Shown one piece after another: positions 55,660 through 64,000 of a DNA stretch of 64,000 nucleotides. The notes under the pieces were generated by a model, which was given only the letters and a program-made list of their open reading frames with translations, did no database searches and was not told the DNA's origin. This DNA comes from Branchinecta lynchi (taxonomy: Eukaryota; Arthropoda; Branchiopoda; Anostraca; Branchinectidae). Where the stretch lies: the NCBI GenBank assembly GCA_023053575.1, contig JAKZAP010000010.1, forward strand, positions 11,121,225 through 11,185,224. Direction: 5' to 3'. Position 1 is the stretch's first letter; each line of letters starts with the position of its first letter. The translations under genes and the position numbers were made by a program.

Positions 55660-56632
55660 AAAACAAGAGCTGTAAGCTCATATGGCACTTGCAGGGGTTA
55701 AGATATTTTGATTGATCAAAAGTAAGAGATGCGCACTCTAAGGGAGCTGGAACTTCATTTGTAAGCAAAACCCTTGACGCAAAAATACTAATGGGCTAAT
55801 GGAAATCATGAAAATGCATATATTGCTTAAAAGTATTTTTTTTACTTTGCAGTCAAGATTGGTACTTTAAGGAATAATAGGATTTGGGAAGTAGCAATTT
55901 CTAAGCAAATGTAGTTGAATCTTCAATATTCCAGCGACGTTAAATCGTCCTAGCAGATCTGGAAGTACGTTAGCTCGCAATCACCGGAATCTCAGATCCA
56001 ACCCCCACCCCCTCCAACTCCACCAATAATACCCGGAGCCAATCCGGTTCTGTAAATGATTAATCCAGAGCATCTGTTTGTCATTCCCACGAAGTTCGAT
56101 CCAGATCACACCAGTCTAAGCGGGTCAAGCATTTTCCACCCTCCCCCCAATAATTGTCGGATTCGGTCCGGAAATGAAAAAGATCGCCAGAGAAAAATGT
56201 CCTCTGTTCAATAATTAAATTTCACTCGAATCCAATCACCCGTTCCAAAGTTACGCATGACTCAATATTTCGGATTCCCCTCCTTCAACTCCCCCCCCCC
56301 AAGATTATCATATCGAGGACTTTTTTTTTATTCCAATTAGTCTGTTAGACCGGGAAAATCCCCCATAAAACGGAATTCCGGGACCCTCCGGAATTCCGGA
56401 TCCAGTCAAATTGTGTAAAAGATCTACATGGAGCAGATGTTTATTCTTCCCAGCAAGTTTCACTCCAATACCATCATTCTAACCGTTTCTCGAGATTTCC
56501 CTGATATCCCTGCCAAGTTTCATTGTCCTAGCACATCTGGAAGTACCCTAACTCGAAAAAGTGTGACAAAAAACTCGGACCGACCGACAGACGGAATTGG
56601 ATCGGTATATGGCACTTGAGCCAGAGGCTCAA
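55660..56632 (-). mobile_element. TGGCACTTG-ended element pieces
   Basis: A CAAGAGCTGTAAGCTCATAT + GGCACTTGC terminus at 55665 and the inverse terminus ATCGGTATATGGCACTTGAG at 56600-56632 bracket sequence with the core words of the family. At 55730-55830 the inverted TTTTGCCTCAAGGGTTTTGC repeat (see copy E) is included. Confidence 0.6.
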
Positions 56633-57540
56633 ATTTTCAAGTTTCCAGCGCCCTCCACTCCCCCGCATAAAGCGAAGGTGCAGGTTGATGGTGACGTAAT
56701 AGTAATTGCCGAGGTGAACAAGCACACGCATTCACCTGAAGCTGTTGTCACTTGGAAAGATCAAATCAAAACCCGTGTCACTCAGTATAACTATCCCCCC
56801 CCCCCCAAACAAGGGACGGTGATTCCAGTCTTGTTGTACCAGCCGCTTGAGTTAGACTAAGATCAAGGGAAGCCATTTTAAATGTTTGGATTCGTATTAA
56901 ATATAAAGGATTCGATTTTTTTCCGCCGTTTTTTGGTACCGAATTTTTCTGGTTGGACAAAAGTCCCTTTCCTTAAGACCGGGTTTGATACCGGGGGAGG
57001 GGGTAACAGGGGCTTTCGCCGGGCGGGTACCACCGGAGGATTGGTACTCGGGGGTTTGGTGGGTGGCAGGGGGATCCGGCAAGGCGGATGTCCGGAGGGG
57101 TCGCCGGGGGGTATTTGATAGTACAAAACGGATACGTCAGCTGAATTCTACCGTTGAAGTTGGTAAACGTTTCAAGCATATAGAAAAACGACAGGCGCAT
57201 AGAGGTACCTCAAGTCCGAAAGAATAGGTTCATGATGAAATCGATTATATGTGGAGATCGGACCCATGGAAAGACGCATTTTCATCGGGCTTTCATACTC
57301 CAAGGGTAACGGACTATTAAATCTTAGCCGTGTTCGGCAAAACTTTAGTGAACCATCATGGGCCTTTGGTGATAGCTTTGAGTATTGGCAAATAGTTTCT
57401 CAAGTAACTTTTTCACGGCAGGGAGTACCTAATAACTTTTCAGGAAAGCATGCAGTTTAAATGACAGATGTTCGCCCACATTTTTCCTTGTATCAGTTAC
57501 TTCGTAGAGATAATACTCAGAAAGGTACATTTCGAGTGAG

Positions 57541-57633
57541 ATGTTCTGTTCTCTCGTCTTTTCTGCCCTCGTAGGCACGGCCTTCGCCGGCTGCCCGACT
57601 GTAACCACAAAGCCGGACTTCAACACCGCCCAG
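57541..57633 (+). CDS. Lipocalin exon 1 (signal peptide)
   Basis: From the ATG at 57541 the exon reads MFCSLVFSALVGTAFAG, a typical cleavable signal peptide with a likely cut near AFA/G, then CPTVTTKPDFNTAQ. A Cys-Pro at the mature start followed by DFNxxxY is how ApoD-like secreted lipocalins begin, the Cys pairing with one near the C-terminus. The exon ends CAG with a GT donor at 57634, phase 0. Joined to the exon at 61637 it gives DFNTAQ/YEGEWYEI, the first lipocalin motif across the junction. Intron 1 is 4.0 kb and holds a TGGCACTTG-type element and several MITEs. Lipocalins carry small hydrophobic ligands outside the cell; the ligand here is unknown. No promoter element is clear upstream. 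Confidence 0.8.
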
Positions 57634-57716
57634 GTTATTTCTTCTTTTCTTTGCTTTTTCTTTTTTGCTTTTGCGTCTTCGAGTGATTCTGTTTTTTTTT
57701 GCTTCGTGACTTCTGA

Positions 57717-58305
57717 TTTTTATGGCACTTGCAGCCTCTGGGTCAAGTGACATATACCGATCACAATTCCGTCTGTTGGTCTGTCGGTCGGTCCGAGTTT
57801 TTTGTCACACTTTTTCGAGTTAGGGTAGTTCCAGATGTGCTAGGACAATGAAACTTGGCAGGCATATCAGGGACCCGACCAAAGTAGCCTGGAAATAATC
57901 AGTTTCAAGATCCGACCATATGCGGGGGAGTGGAGGGCGCTGGAAACTTAAAAATTTAGGGCATTTTGTCACACTTTTTCGAGTTAGGGTACTTCCAGTT
58001 GTGCTAGAACCATGAAACTTGGCAGGCATATCAGAGACCAGACCAAACAAACTTAGAAATAATCAGTTTTCCGATCCGACCATGGGGGGAGTGGAGGGCA
58101 GGGGAATCCGGGAAATTGAGAAGTGTGTAACTTTCGAACGGGTGATCGGATTCTAATGAAACTTAATAACTGAATAGATTATATATCTGTGATGTCCCAT
58201 TTAAAGTCTTTACTGGATCTGATAGCCATGGGAGAGTTGGGGGGGGGGACCGGAAATTTCAAGAGACGGTCAGAATGTAGGGATCGGAGTGAAACTTGCT
58301 AGGAA
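57717..58305 (+). mobile_element. TGGCACTTG-ended element in lipocalin intron 1
   Basis: It begins TTTTTATGGCACTTGCAGCC, then CATATACCGATCACAATTCC, a GTCGGTCGGTCC run and two core units with AATGAAACTTGGCAGGCATA. The right terminus is missing; it is followed by the AACAGATAACAC repeat. It starts about 85 bases after exon 1. Confidence 0.75.
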
Positions 58306-58309
58306 GAGC

Positions 58310-58680
58310 AAGACAATGCGTAACAGATAACACTTGAGATGTTATCTGTTGTGTTTGAAAACGTTATGCATGAAATGTCATGCATAACGGGCTTTGTTAG
58401 GAAGAGCTAAAAACACAGCTACTGACTTTATTCGTTATCCTCATGATGTCGGAAAACTCAGTAGATACTTTTTGGTGGTTTGTCGGTTCTTCCTGATGGT
58501 AACGCTTATAACGCATAACATTTTGAAACACAGTAGAGAACATCCGAAGTGTAATCTGTTACGCATTATCTGTTGAAACCGCGCATCCCTGTGTTATCTG
58601 TTATGAAACTTCTGACAGTGTGTTATTTGTTGAAACTGCGCATCCTCGTGTTATCTGTTATGAAACTTCTGACAGTGTAC
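58310..58680. mobile_element. MITE-like repeat rich in GTTATCTGTT; relative at 7845-8160
   Basis: TGCGCATCC(C/T)(T/C)GTGTTATCTGTT with ATGAAACTTCTGACAGTG occurs twice in tandem at its right end (58590-58680) and inverted words lie at its left. It is intronic. Confidence 0.6.
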
Positions 58681-58925
58681 AATGCCACGGCTCTTCCACA
58701 CGTTCTGTATCTTCCCCCCTCTTAAGTGACGGTGACAAAAATCTTCGTCAAATCTGTTCAGTTTGTTTCGGTTTTCCAAATATATGCTACGCCTCCTCTC
58801 CTTGGGCAAAGAACGGCCATCTCATTGAAAAGTTCTTTATAGCTGATCTGTCTCCGGCTCTCCTGATATCCATCAACAGAATGAAGCAAAACTGTAATCA
58901 CCCATGGAGCTCCATGATAATAATT
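58680..58925 (+). repeat. Opposite-orientation copy of the 5270-5565 repeat
   Basis: Roughly 70 per cent alike over 160 bases including TTTTCCAAATATATGCTACG and CACCCATGGAGCTCC. It ends in an A/T microsatellite (ATAATAATAAAA), which would suit a retroposed sequence. Confidence 0.55.
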
Positions 58926-59180
58926 TTATATAATTTTTGATAATAATAATAAAATTTTGGTTGTTGTATTATCTATCTTCTTCTTTTTTCATCTTTTACC
59001 ACATAAATAAAATTCAAACGCGACATTTAGGAATTACCAATTTTCCGGTGTACCAGATTCCGGGCAAATTGACTGTTTGGCCAGAAAATAAAGTTCGGAA
59101 CCGAATTCAGCCTGTCTATATCGGTTATAATCTATATATACTATAATATTACGTCTATTCATGTAATACGTCAGCTACAA

Positions 59181-59393
59181 TGCTTTGGCAGCGATATTTC
59201 GGCCCTTCTTCGCAAGGGTCCGCGTCAGGATGTCAAACTTTAGCGATAACGTTGTGGAAGGAAAGAAATTGCAATCAAAACAACTTGCTGGTTCACATAT
59301 CAGGCTCATTCCTCCCCCAACGTTATCCCTGAAGTTCCTCAGCCTGACGAGGACCGTTGCCGAGAAGGGCCGAAATATCGATGCCAAAGCATA
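59181..59393. mobile_element. Foldback MITE, arms ~75 bases
   Basis: TGCTTTGGCAGCGATATTTC at the left is the inverse of GATATTGATGCC-type sequence GAAATATCGATGCCAAAGCA at the right. The arms continue through GGCCCTTCT and AACGTT, leaving a loop of about 60 bases. Similar frames on both strands arise from the symmetry. Confidence 0.85.
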
Positions 59394-59839
59394 GTAGCTA
59401 AGGCTTTATGTGTTGTTTGATCTGTTTCCCAGTCAGCTTGGGCTCCAGGAGTATTTAACTTCAACTAAATTTTCAGTTATGGCAAACTCCTGACGAACTA
59501 CTTTTCTGAGAAGAAAATGCTGTTCTTAAAATGAATTCAGCATGTCTCCTAACCGCAAATCGAACATCTAATCAACTTCAGATAGGACTTTTTTTTCCAA
59601 TTTCACGGTGTTGATTGGATTCTAGGCGAACTAATGCGTGTGTGTCTATAGTGTATACTTACCTCCATATCGAACCTTTCAGAGGTCCGCCAAAAAACAA
59701 GTTTTAGATGTGGATTCAACAGGTACCACATTCTATCACATTGCCTTTAAACACATTTGTTTCGCCCCTTAACGCCCCAACCGCTATATATTCTTAATTA
59801 TTCTTTTGTCAAGCATGGCTTGTAGGCTGGAAGTCATCA

Positions 59840-60215
59840 CCGAAGTCCCATGAGAGGTGAGCACCTAACATTTGTAAAAGTTCACCTTTTAGTATTAGAA
59901 AGAACTGGCAAGCTGTGCCGTGCTTTTCCTTTGTTTAGTATCTCGTTAGGTGTGGACAACTTACGCTTGTTCACCTTTTCTCCTTTTAGTCCCTCAGGGT
60001 ATACTAGGAAAGGCTTGCCAGTTTTTTAGAATACTAAAAGGAGGAAAAGATGAACTTTAACAAATGGAAGTTGCCGACCCTTCACGGGATAGTAAACAGA
60101 GGAAAGGCTTGCCAGTTTTTTTCGAATACTAAAAGTAGGAAAAGATGAACTTTAACAAATGGAAGTTGCCGACCCCTCACGGTATACTAAATAGAGGAAA
60201 GGCTTGCCAGTTTTT
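59840..60215. repeat. Tandem and inverted ~100-base units (GGAAAGGCTTGCCAGTTTTT)
   Basis: Two direct units start at about 60008 and 60110, with a partial third at about 60197. Each has GGAAAAGATGAACTTTAACA and AATGGAAGTTGCCGACCC. One or two inverted relatives (GTTCACCTTTTAGTATT, ACTGGCAAGC) lie at 59875-59985. Confidence 0.75.
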
Positions 60216-60562
60216 CGAGTCCTCGATTCCTGGTAATTCTTTTCCCGTTTTAGTTTGCCCTTCCTGGTTTTAGTATTCTTTCCTGCTTTTCTCTTGCCTT
60301 TCCTTTCCTGCTTTTAGTCGATCCCAACAATTCTCACATCATATTTCGAAGTCGACGGTGCTGTCGATCCGTGCTGAATCCGTAAATGAACTTCATTTTA
60401 TCACCCGACGAGGGACGAGTAGTTTGACCGGAATTCGGCAAAACCTGGAAATCTGGTAGAAGTGAAAAAATCTCACGAAATAATGTCATGCCGATATTGA
60501 TGGTTCGAAAAGGTATAATAGGTGTAGGCCTACCGGAAATGGACGTGATGAACGGGGAAATA

Positions 60563-61050
60563 ATAGTTGCGTTTTTGTTCGACTTTTCACTCGACTTTTC
60601 GACGGCTTTTTACTTTTTTTGCGTTTTCGTAAAATGGTCCAGCACTCTTTGATAATTTACCGTTTTTGTCAAAAAGCCAAACGCCGACTTTCACCTTTTC
60701 CCTCGGCTTTTTGCAAAAAGGCAAACTTGGTAGGTGACCAAGTTACGCTCTGCTTTTGGCTTTTTGCCTCGCTACTTTAGCCAGTTTATCCCAAAATCTA
60801 ATAAAAGAAGAATTTGATTCAAAGTGAAAATCAGTATTTTGAGACTGTCTCGGATTTTAAAGATGAAAAATTTGAAGTGCAAGTGAAATACAAATAAATT
60901 CGCATTTGTCAAAATAGTGTTTTCATCCGAGAAAAGTCCTTAGTAATAACGGCAACTTGCGAAAAAGCGAGAATGTTAAAAAAGTCCTGAAAACGATAAA
61001 AAGCCAAAGCTGAAAAGGGAAAGGCAAAAGGCGAACAAAAACGCAACTAA
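60563..61050. mobile_element. MITE with AGTTGCGTTTTTGTTCG ends
   Basis: AGTTGCGTTTTTGTTCG at the left is inverted at the right as CGAACAAAAACGCAACT. The interior carries many short GCTTTTTG/AAAAAGCC words. A/T-rich flanks leave the duplication unclear. Confidence 0.75.
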
Positions 61051-61128
61051 TATTTATTCTCGCCTGAGATAGATAGTTCGGTCGGAGTCTGGTCAAGCTG
61101 GATGTTTACAGATGAATCTGATTCTCAG

Positions 61129-61392
61129 CAGGAGCGTCACGACTGGGGGGGGGGACCCGCCGCGAGTTCTGGTCAAAATAGTTGATTTTTTCCATGATAA
61201 TAGTCGGTTTTTCTGAAAATTGGTAAATTTTTCGTCACATACGGTTATTTTGAAAATCGGTGGATTTTTTTCAAAAATGTAGTATTTATTTGTTGAAAAC
61301 AGTCGTTTTTTCTGCAGAAAAGTCGATAAAAATTACCAGCCAGTCTGTAAATGCCTCGCCCCCACCAAACATTTTGGCTAGTAACGCCACTG
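61129..61392 (+). mobile_element. hAT-like MITE with exact ATTCTCAG duplication
   Basis: It runs from CAGGAGCGTCACGACTGG to GGCTAGTAACGCCACTG, flanked directly by ATTCTCAG (61121-61128 and 61393-61400). It lies 245 bases upstream of lipocalin exon 2, inside intron 1. Confidence 0.92.
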
Positions 61393-61636
61393 ATTCTCAG
61401 TGAAAGTACGACTGGAAAAATTAACGTGCAATCTGAGAACATGCAATTATTGCAGATTCTTTTCTTCTAGTCCTCGAAGTTTTCGCTGGCGTTCAATAGC
61501 CTGGCAAGGACTGTTTCCTTGAAGGGCAGTAACATCGCTACCAAAGCTGAAGTATCCGTCTTTAGCAATTGTTGCATGATTCCCTGCCAGTTGTTTACGA
61601 TACTCCGACCTTACCATATTATTTTTTTACATGCAG

Positions 61637-61724
61637 TATGAGGGAGAGTGGTATGAAATCCAGAGGATAGCTCGCGGCCCCCAGAGGGATTCTGCATGTG
61701 TCCGTGTCAGTTATCAGGAGATTG
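61637..61724 (+). CDS. Lipocalin exon 2 (GxWYE motif)
   Basis: After an acceptor with a T run (TTTTTTTACATGCAG) the exon reads YEGEWYEIQRIARGPQRDS, then ACVRVSYQEI, and stops at a G/GTACGT donor, phase 1. GxWYEIxR is the first and most diagnostic lipocalin motif (SCR1), with the conserved Trp at the barrel base; Cys followed by a (V/A)xY strand is the usual next element. Phase 0 entry joins exon 1 without change. At 29 codons it would escape most ORF filters. Confidence 0.85.
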
Positions 61725-61776
61725 GTACGTATCTTATTTGCCTTTTCCTTCCCCTTCCTACCTCTTTTTTTGCCAG

Positions 61777-61979
61777 GTGGAAGAACGAAAAGACCTTTCT
61801 TAGAGGGGGGGCACACCCTAGAATATACTGGGGCAGGAAATTATCAACTTGAGCGAGAGCCTAGACAGTCGACCTTCGACGGTGCATCAGAACTAATAGC
61901 CAATAGGCCAATTAGAACCTCCACCTTTGGTCGAATGCAGAGACAGTGGATACCGCGACAAAACTTAGCTGAGCTAGAG
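61777..61979 (+). CDS. Lipocalin exon 3 (tentative)
   Basis: A strong acceptor (CCTACCTCTTTTTTTGCCAG) lies only 52 bases after exon 2, and the phase 1 entry is open for 67 codons: GRTKRPFLEGGHTLEYTGAG, then STFDGASELIANRP. The donor GAG/GTATTT at 61979 is phase 0, fitting exon 4. The encoded sequence does not show the second lipocalin motif clearly, so support is splice logic and total length rather than homology. Confidence 0.45.
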
Positions 61980-62127
61980 GTATTTGCTTATCTTTGGGTT
62001 GATGCCCGTCTACTTCCCTCTTCGCCGTTTTGTATATCAGAGGAATTAGCACAGGAGGCGCGCTGACCCGCTCTGCAGCGCGTCGAGACACCCCAGTGGG
62101 CTTTTACTTTGAAAATTTCTCCTTCAG

Positions 62128-62286
62128 GGCTATACTGTGATTGAGCTGTTTCTAGAGGTAAAGGATTGTGATATTCCTCGTAGCTCCTACCGTCCGCTCG
62201 TTTGCATCTGGCAGAATACAGGGATTTATCCGACTCCGTATGGTGGTATTGCTGGTATTACTATTACTAGACGGATGTTCTTATAG
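62128..62286 (+). CDS. Lipocalin terminal exon (tentative)
   Basis: After TTTCTCCTTCAG the only open phase is 0, the phase exon 3 leaves. It reads GYTVIELFLEVKDCDIPRSS, YRPLVCIWQNTGIYPTP and ends ITITRRMFL with a stop at 62284. Two Cys could pair with the N-terminal ones, and a basic Arg-Arg near the end is where lipocalins carry their third motif Arg. Joined exons give 180 residues, the normal lipocalin size. The alternative is an unrelated short gene. Confidence 0.45.
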   Translation, partial: GYTVIELFLEVKDCDIPRSSYRPLVCIWQNTGIYPTPYGGIAGITITRRMFL

Positions 62287-62320
62287 ATTATTTGTTCTTG
62301 ATGAGAACTAATAGCTAGTA

Positions 62321-62326
62321 AATAAA
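62321..62326 (+). terminator. Polyadenylation signal AATAAA
   Basis: AATAAA lies 34 bases after the tentative lipocalin stop, followed by a T/GT-rich stretch (CTATTTTGTGTCTC). The position suits cleavage just before 62350. Confidence 0.5.
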
Positions 62327-62536
62327 TCTATTTTGTGTCTCACATGAGAAATTACGCCAGAGTTATTAAATTATCTATGAACAAGAGCTGGAAGCTCATA
62401 TGGCACTTGCAAGTCTGGGTCAGACGATTAAAGTAGGAATTCGTCAATTCGTGCGGGCTTGTACTGATCATATAAGGTTTGAAGCCAAGCTGACCTTCAT
62501 TGCAAAGAAATATAAACCCGTAATTTTCTGGTTTTT

Positions 62537-63567
62537 GGGATCCCAAAACGTAAGTGGAGGGATACCTATGATATCGCAAAAATGTCCGTCTGTCTGTAAG
62601 CACGATAAATCTCGAAGGGAATGAGATATTTTGATGAAACTTGGTGTGAGGATTCATTGGGTCAAAGGTAAGGTCAAGTTTCTAGATGGGCTATGTAGCC
62701 CTGTATTTAGGGGTGGGGGAGGGGGTTCAAGTTAAGGGACAAACAAAGTATTTGTAAACAGCTAATGTGATAGTCGATTCTGGGGGGATAGTGAAAACCA
62801 TTTTCTCGCCGGACAAATAGTTCCTCCAGAATCCGGCAAAAACCGGAAAGTTGGTTGAAAGTAAAAGTTTTATTTTAAGTTGATTAAATGTTCGGTTTAG
62901 GGGTTAGAAGACATGCTGAACACCATGGTGAAAAACATTTTCTTGCCGAACAAGTATTTCGTCCGGAATCCGGCGAAAACCGGAAGGTTGGTGAAAAGTA
63001 AAAGTTTCATTTGAAGTTGATTAAATGTTCAATTTCGGGGCAAAAGGACATGCAGAACACGACGGGGAAAACCGTTTTCTCGCCGAACTACTAGTTCGCC
63101 CGGAATCCGGTCAAAGTCGGAATGTTTTTTAAAAGCAATAGTTTGATTAGATGACAGATTGAGGTGTAAGAAGAGAGGCTGAGTCTGTATATGACATTTT
63201 TTTTTCACCCGGACATATAATTAGTCTGGAACCCGGTTGTAACCGGGATTTTTTTTAGTCAAAGTTTTATTTAAAGTTGATTAGGTGTTCTTTATAAGGA
63301 TAAGGAGAACACTGGATTCGTTTCTGAATTTTCTTTTTTTGCTGGACTAGGAGTTCGCTCGGAATTCGGACGAAACCGGAAACTTGGCAGAAGTATAGTA
63401 GGAAGTCTTGGTCAGTATCGTCAAAATAGATATGGCTTATAGTGGTATATCTGAACTTGGTTTTATCTGATGATTAGCCTGGCGAAGACTGGATCTGGCG
63501 AAGACATGACCCAATTGTCTGAATCAAACATTAGATTTTTGGGATCCCATCGAGGCCTTTGGTCTTG
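62537..63567 (-). mobile_element. GGGATCCC element, copy G
   Basis: It runs from GGGATCCCAAAACGTAAG to ATCGAGGCCTTTGGTCTTG, with four to five tandem units. It sits just beyond a CAAGAGCTGGAAGCTCATAT + GGCACTTGC terminus at 62380-62408, about 60 bases after the lipocalin poly(A) signal. Confidence 0.85.
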
Positions 63568-64000
63568 TTTTTATTGATCAGCTAATTATCCTTATAGGAT
63601 GATGTGCGAGGGATAAATATAAATTCGGATATTTCGGTTGCACTTCCGTCAAACCGTCCTCAGCGAGAAACAAACAACTAAATCATAAAATTCAACACAA
63701 TACCAACAGAGAAGTGATGCAGAACCGACAAAACATACAACGATGTGTAACTAAAAACCAGAAGAACGGTGCTGATTGAAACGACAAACAAATTCAAATA
63801 AAATAACGAATATTAAAATGTGCGTGTTCAAAGTGTATATGTACAAATCTGTGATTATTTTACAATTCTGAATTCTGTGTCTATTTACAATTTACCAATT
63901 CCCTGGGACAGCGCAGAAGCTTTCACCCAGCCATTATGTAATCCTTCGCTTCACCCATCACTGTACAAATAATTTCACAGAACTCTTTGGTATTGTGTTG
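63568..64000. other. Gap: nothing recognised up to the window edge
   Basis: A/T-rich sequence without open frames, inverted repeats or family words. Confidence 0.4.

Overview
This window looks like a non-coding-rich piece of an animal (metazoan, probably invertebrate) nuclear genome. There are no operons, no bacterial signals and no rRNA or recognisable tRNA genes. The coding sequence I can support is split into exons with GT/AG borders. Most of the rest is transposon-derived: non-LTR retrotransposon fragments, several families of short inverted-repeat elements, foldback palindromes, tandem arrays and long G/C homopolymers. I cannot name the species.

Four coding loci are visible. (1) A minus-strand helicase gene of the ZNFX1 type runs from about 23.4 kb leftwards, with recognisable exons at 22.1-23.4, 13.6-13.9, 8.2-8.4 and 4.6-4.8 kb. 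It must continue beyond the left edge, because the helicase motifs after motif Ia/Ib are not in the window. Its introns are 3-8 kb and full of repeats. (2) A plus-strand PWWP-domain exon pair sits at 27.7-28.0 kb with a 62-base intron. (3) A plus-strand lipocalin begins with a signal-peptide exon at 57.5 kb. Its GxWYE exon is 4 kb away at 61.6 kb, and two more phase-compatible exons and an AATAAA follow, giving a tentative 180-residue protein. (4) A possible first exon of a type II membrane protein lies on the minus strand at 42.3-42.5 kb. A further exon-like stretch near 34.8-35.1 kb (minus) is weaker.

Layout. 0-4 kb: a foldback element made of about 226-base tandem units facing each other. 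4-24 kb: the helicase gene with inserted elements, including two GGGATCCC-ended elements carrying about 130-base repeats, a tandem array they split, a truncated reverse transcriptase, and two large inverted repeats. 24-38 kb: retrotransposon remnants, the PWWP exons, degenerate tandem arrays, a hAT-like element, and a 0.7 kb near-perfect palindrome. 38-42 kb: an element ending in TGGCACTTG hairpins, a 292-base tandem array and a direct duplication. 44.5-46.2 kb: the most intact reverse transcriptase, 5'-truncated. 46-57 kb: four more GGGATCCC elements and other repeats. 57-62.3 kb: the lipocalin gene. 62.5-63.6 kb: a last GGGATCCC element, then sequence with nothing I recognise.

The strongest structural evidence is from insertion footprints. 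Seven hAT-like elements share CAGGGGCGTCAC-type ends, and six of them have 8-base target duplications (four exact, two with one mismatch). One is split by a GGGATCCC element. Three insertions can be compared with an empty copy of the same site elsewhere in the window. I found no convincing novel multi-gene system. The most interesting points are hidden multi-exon genes that single-frame ORF finding misses, and the load of long inverted repeats inside a gene whose family senses double-stranded RNA.
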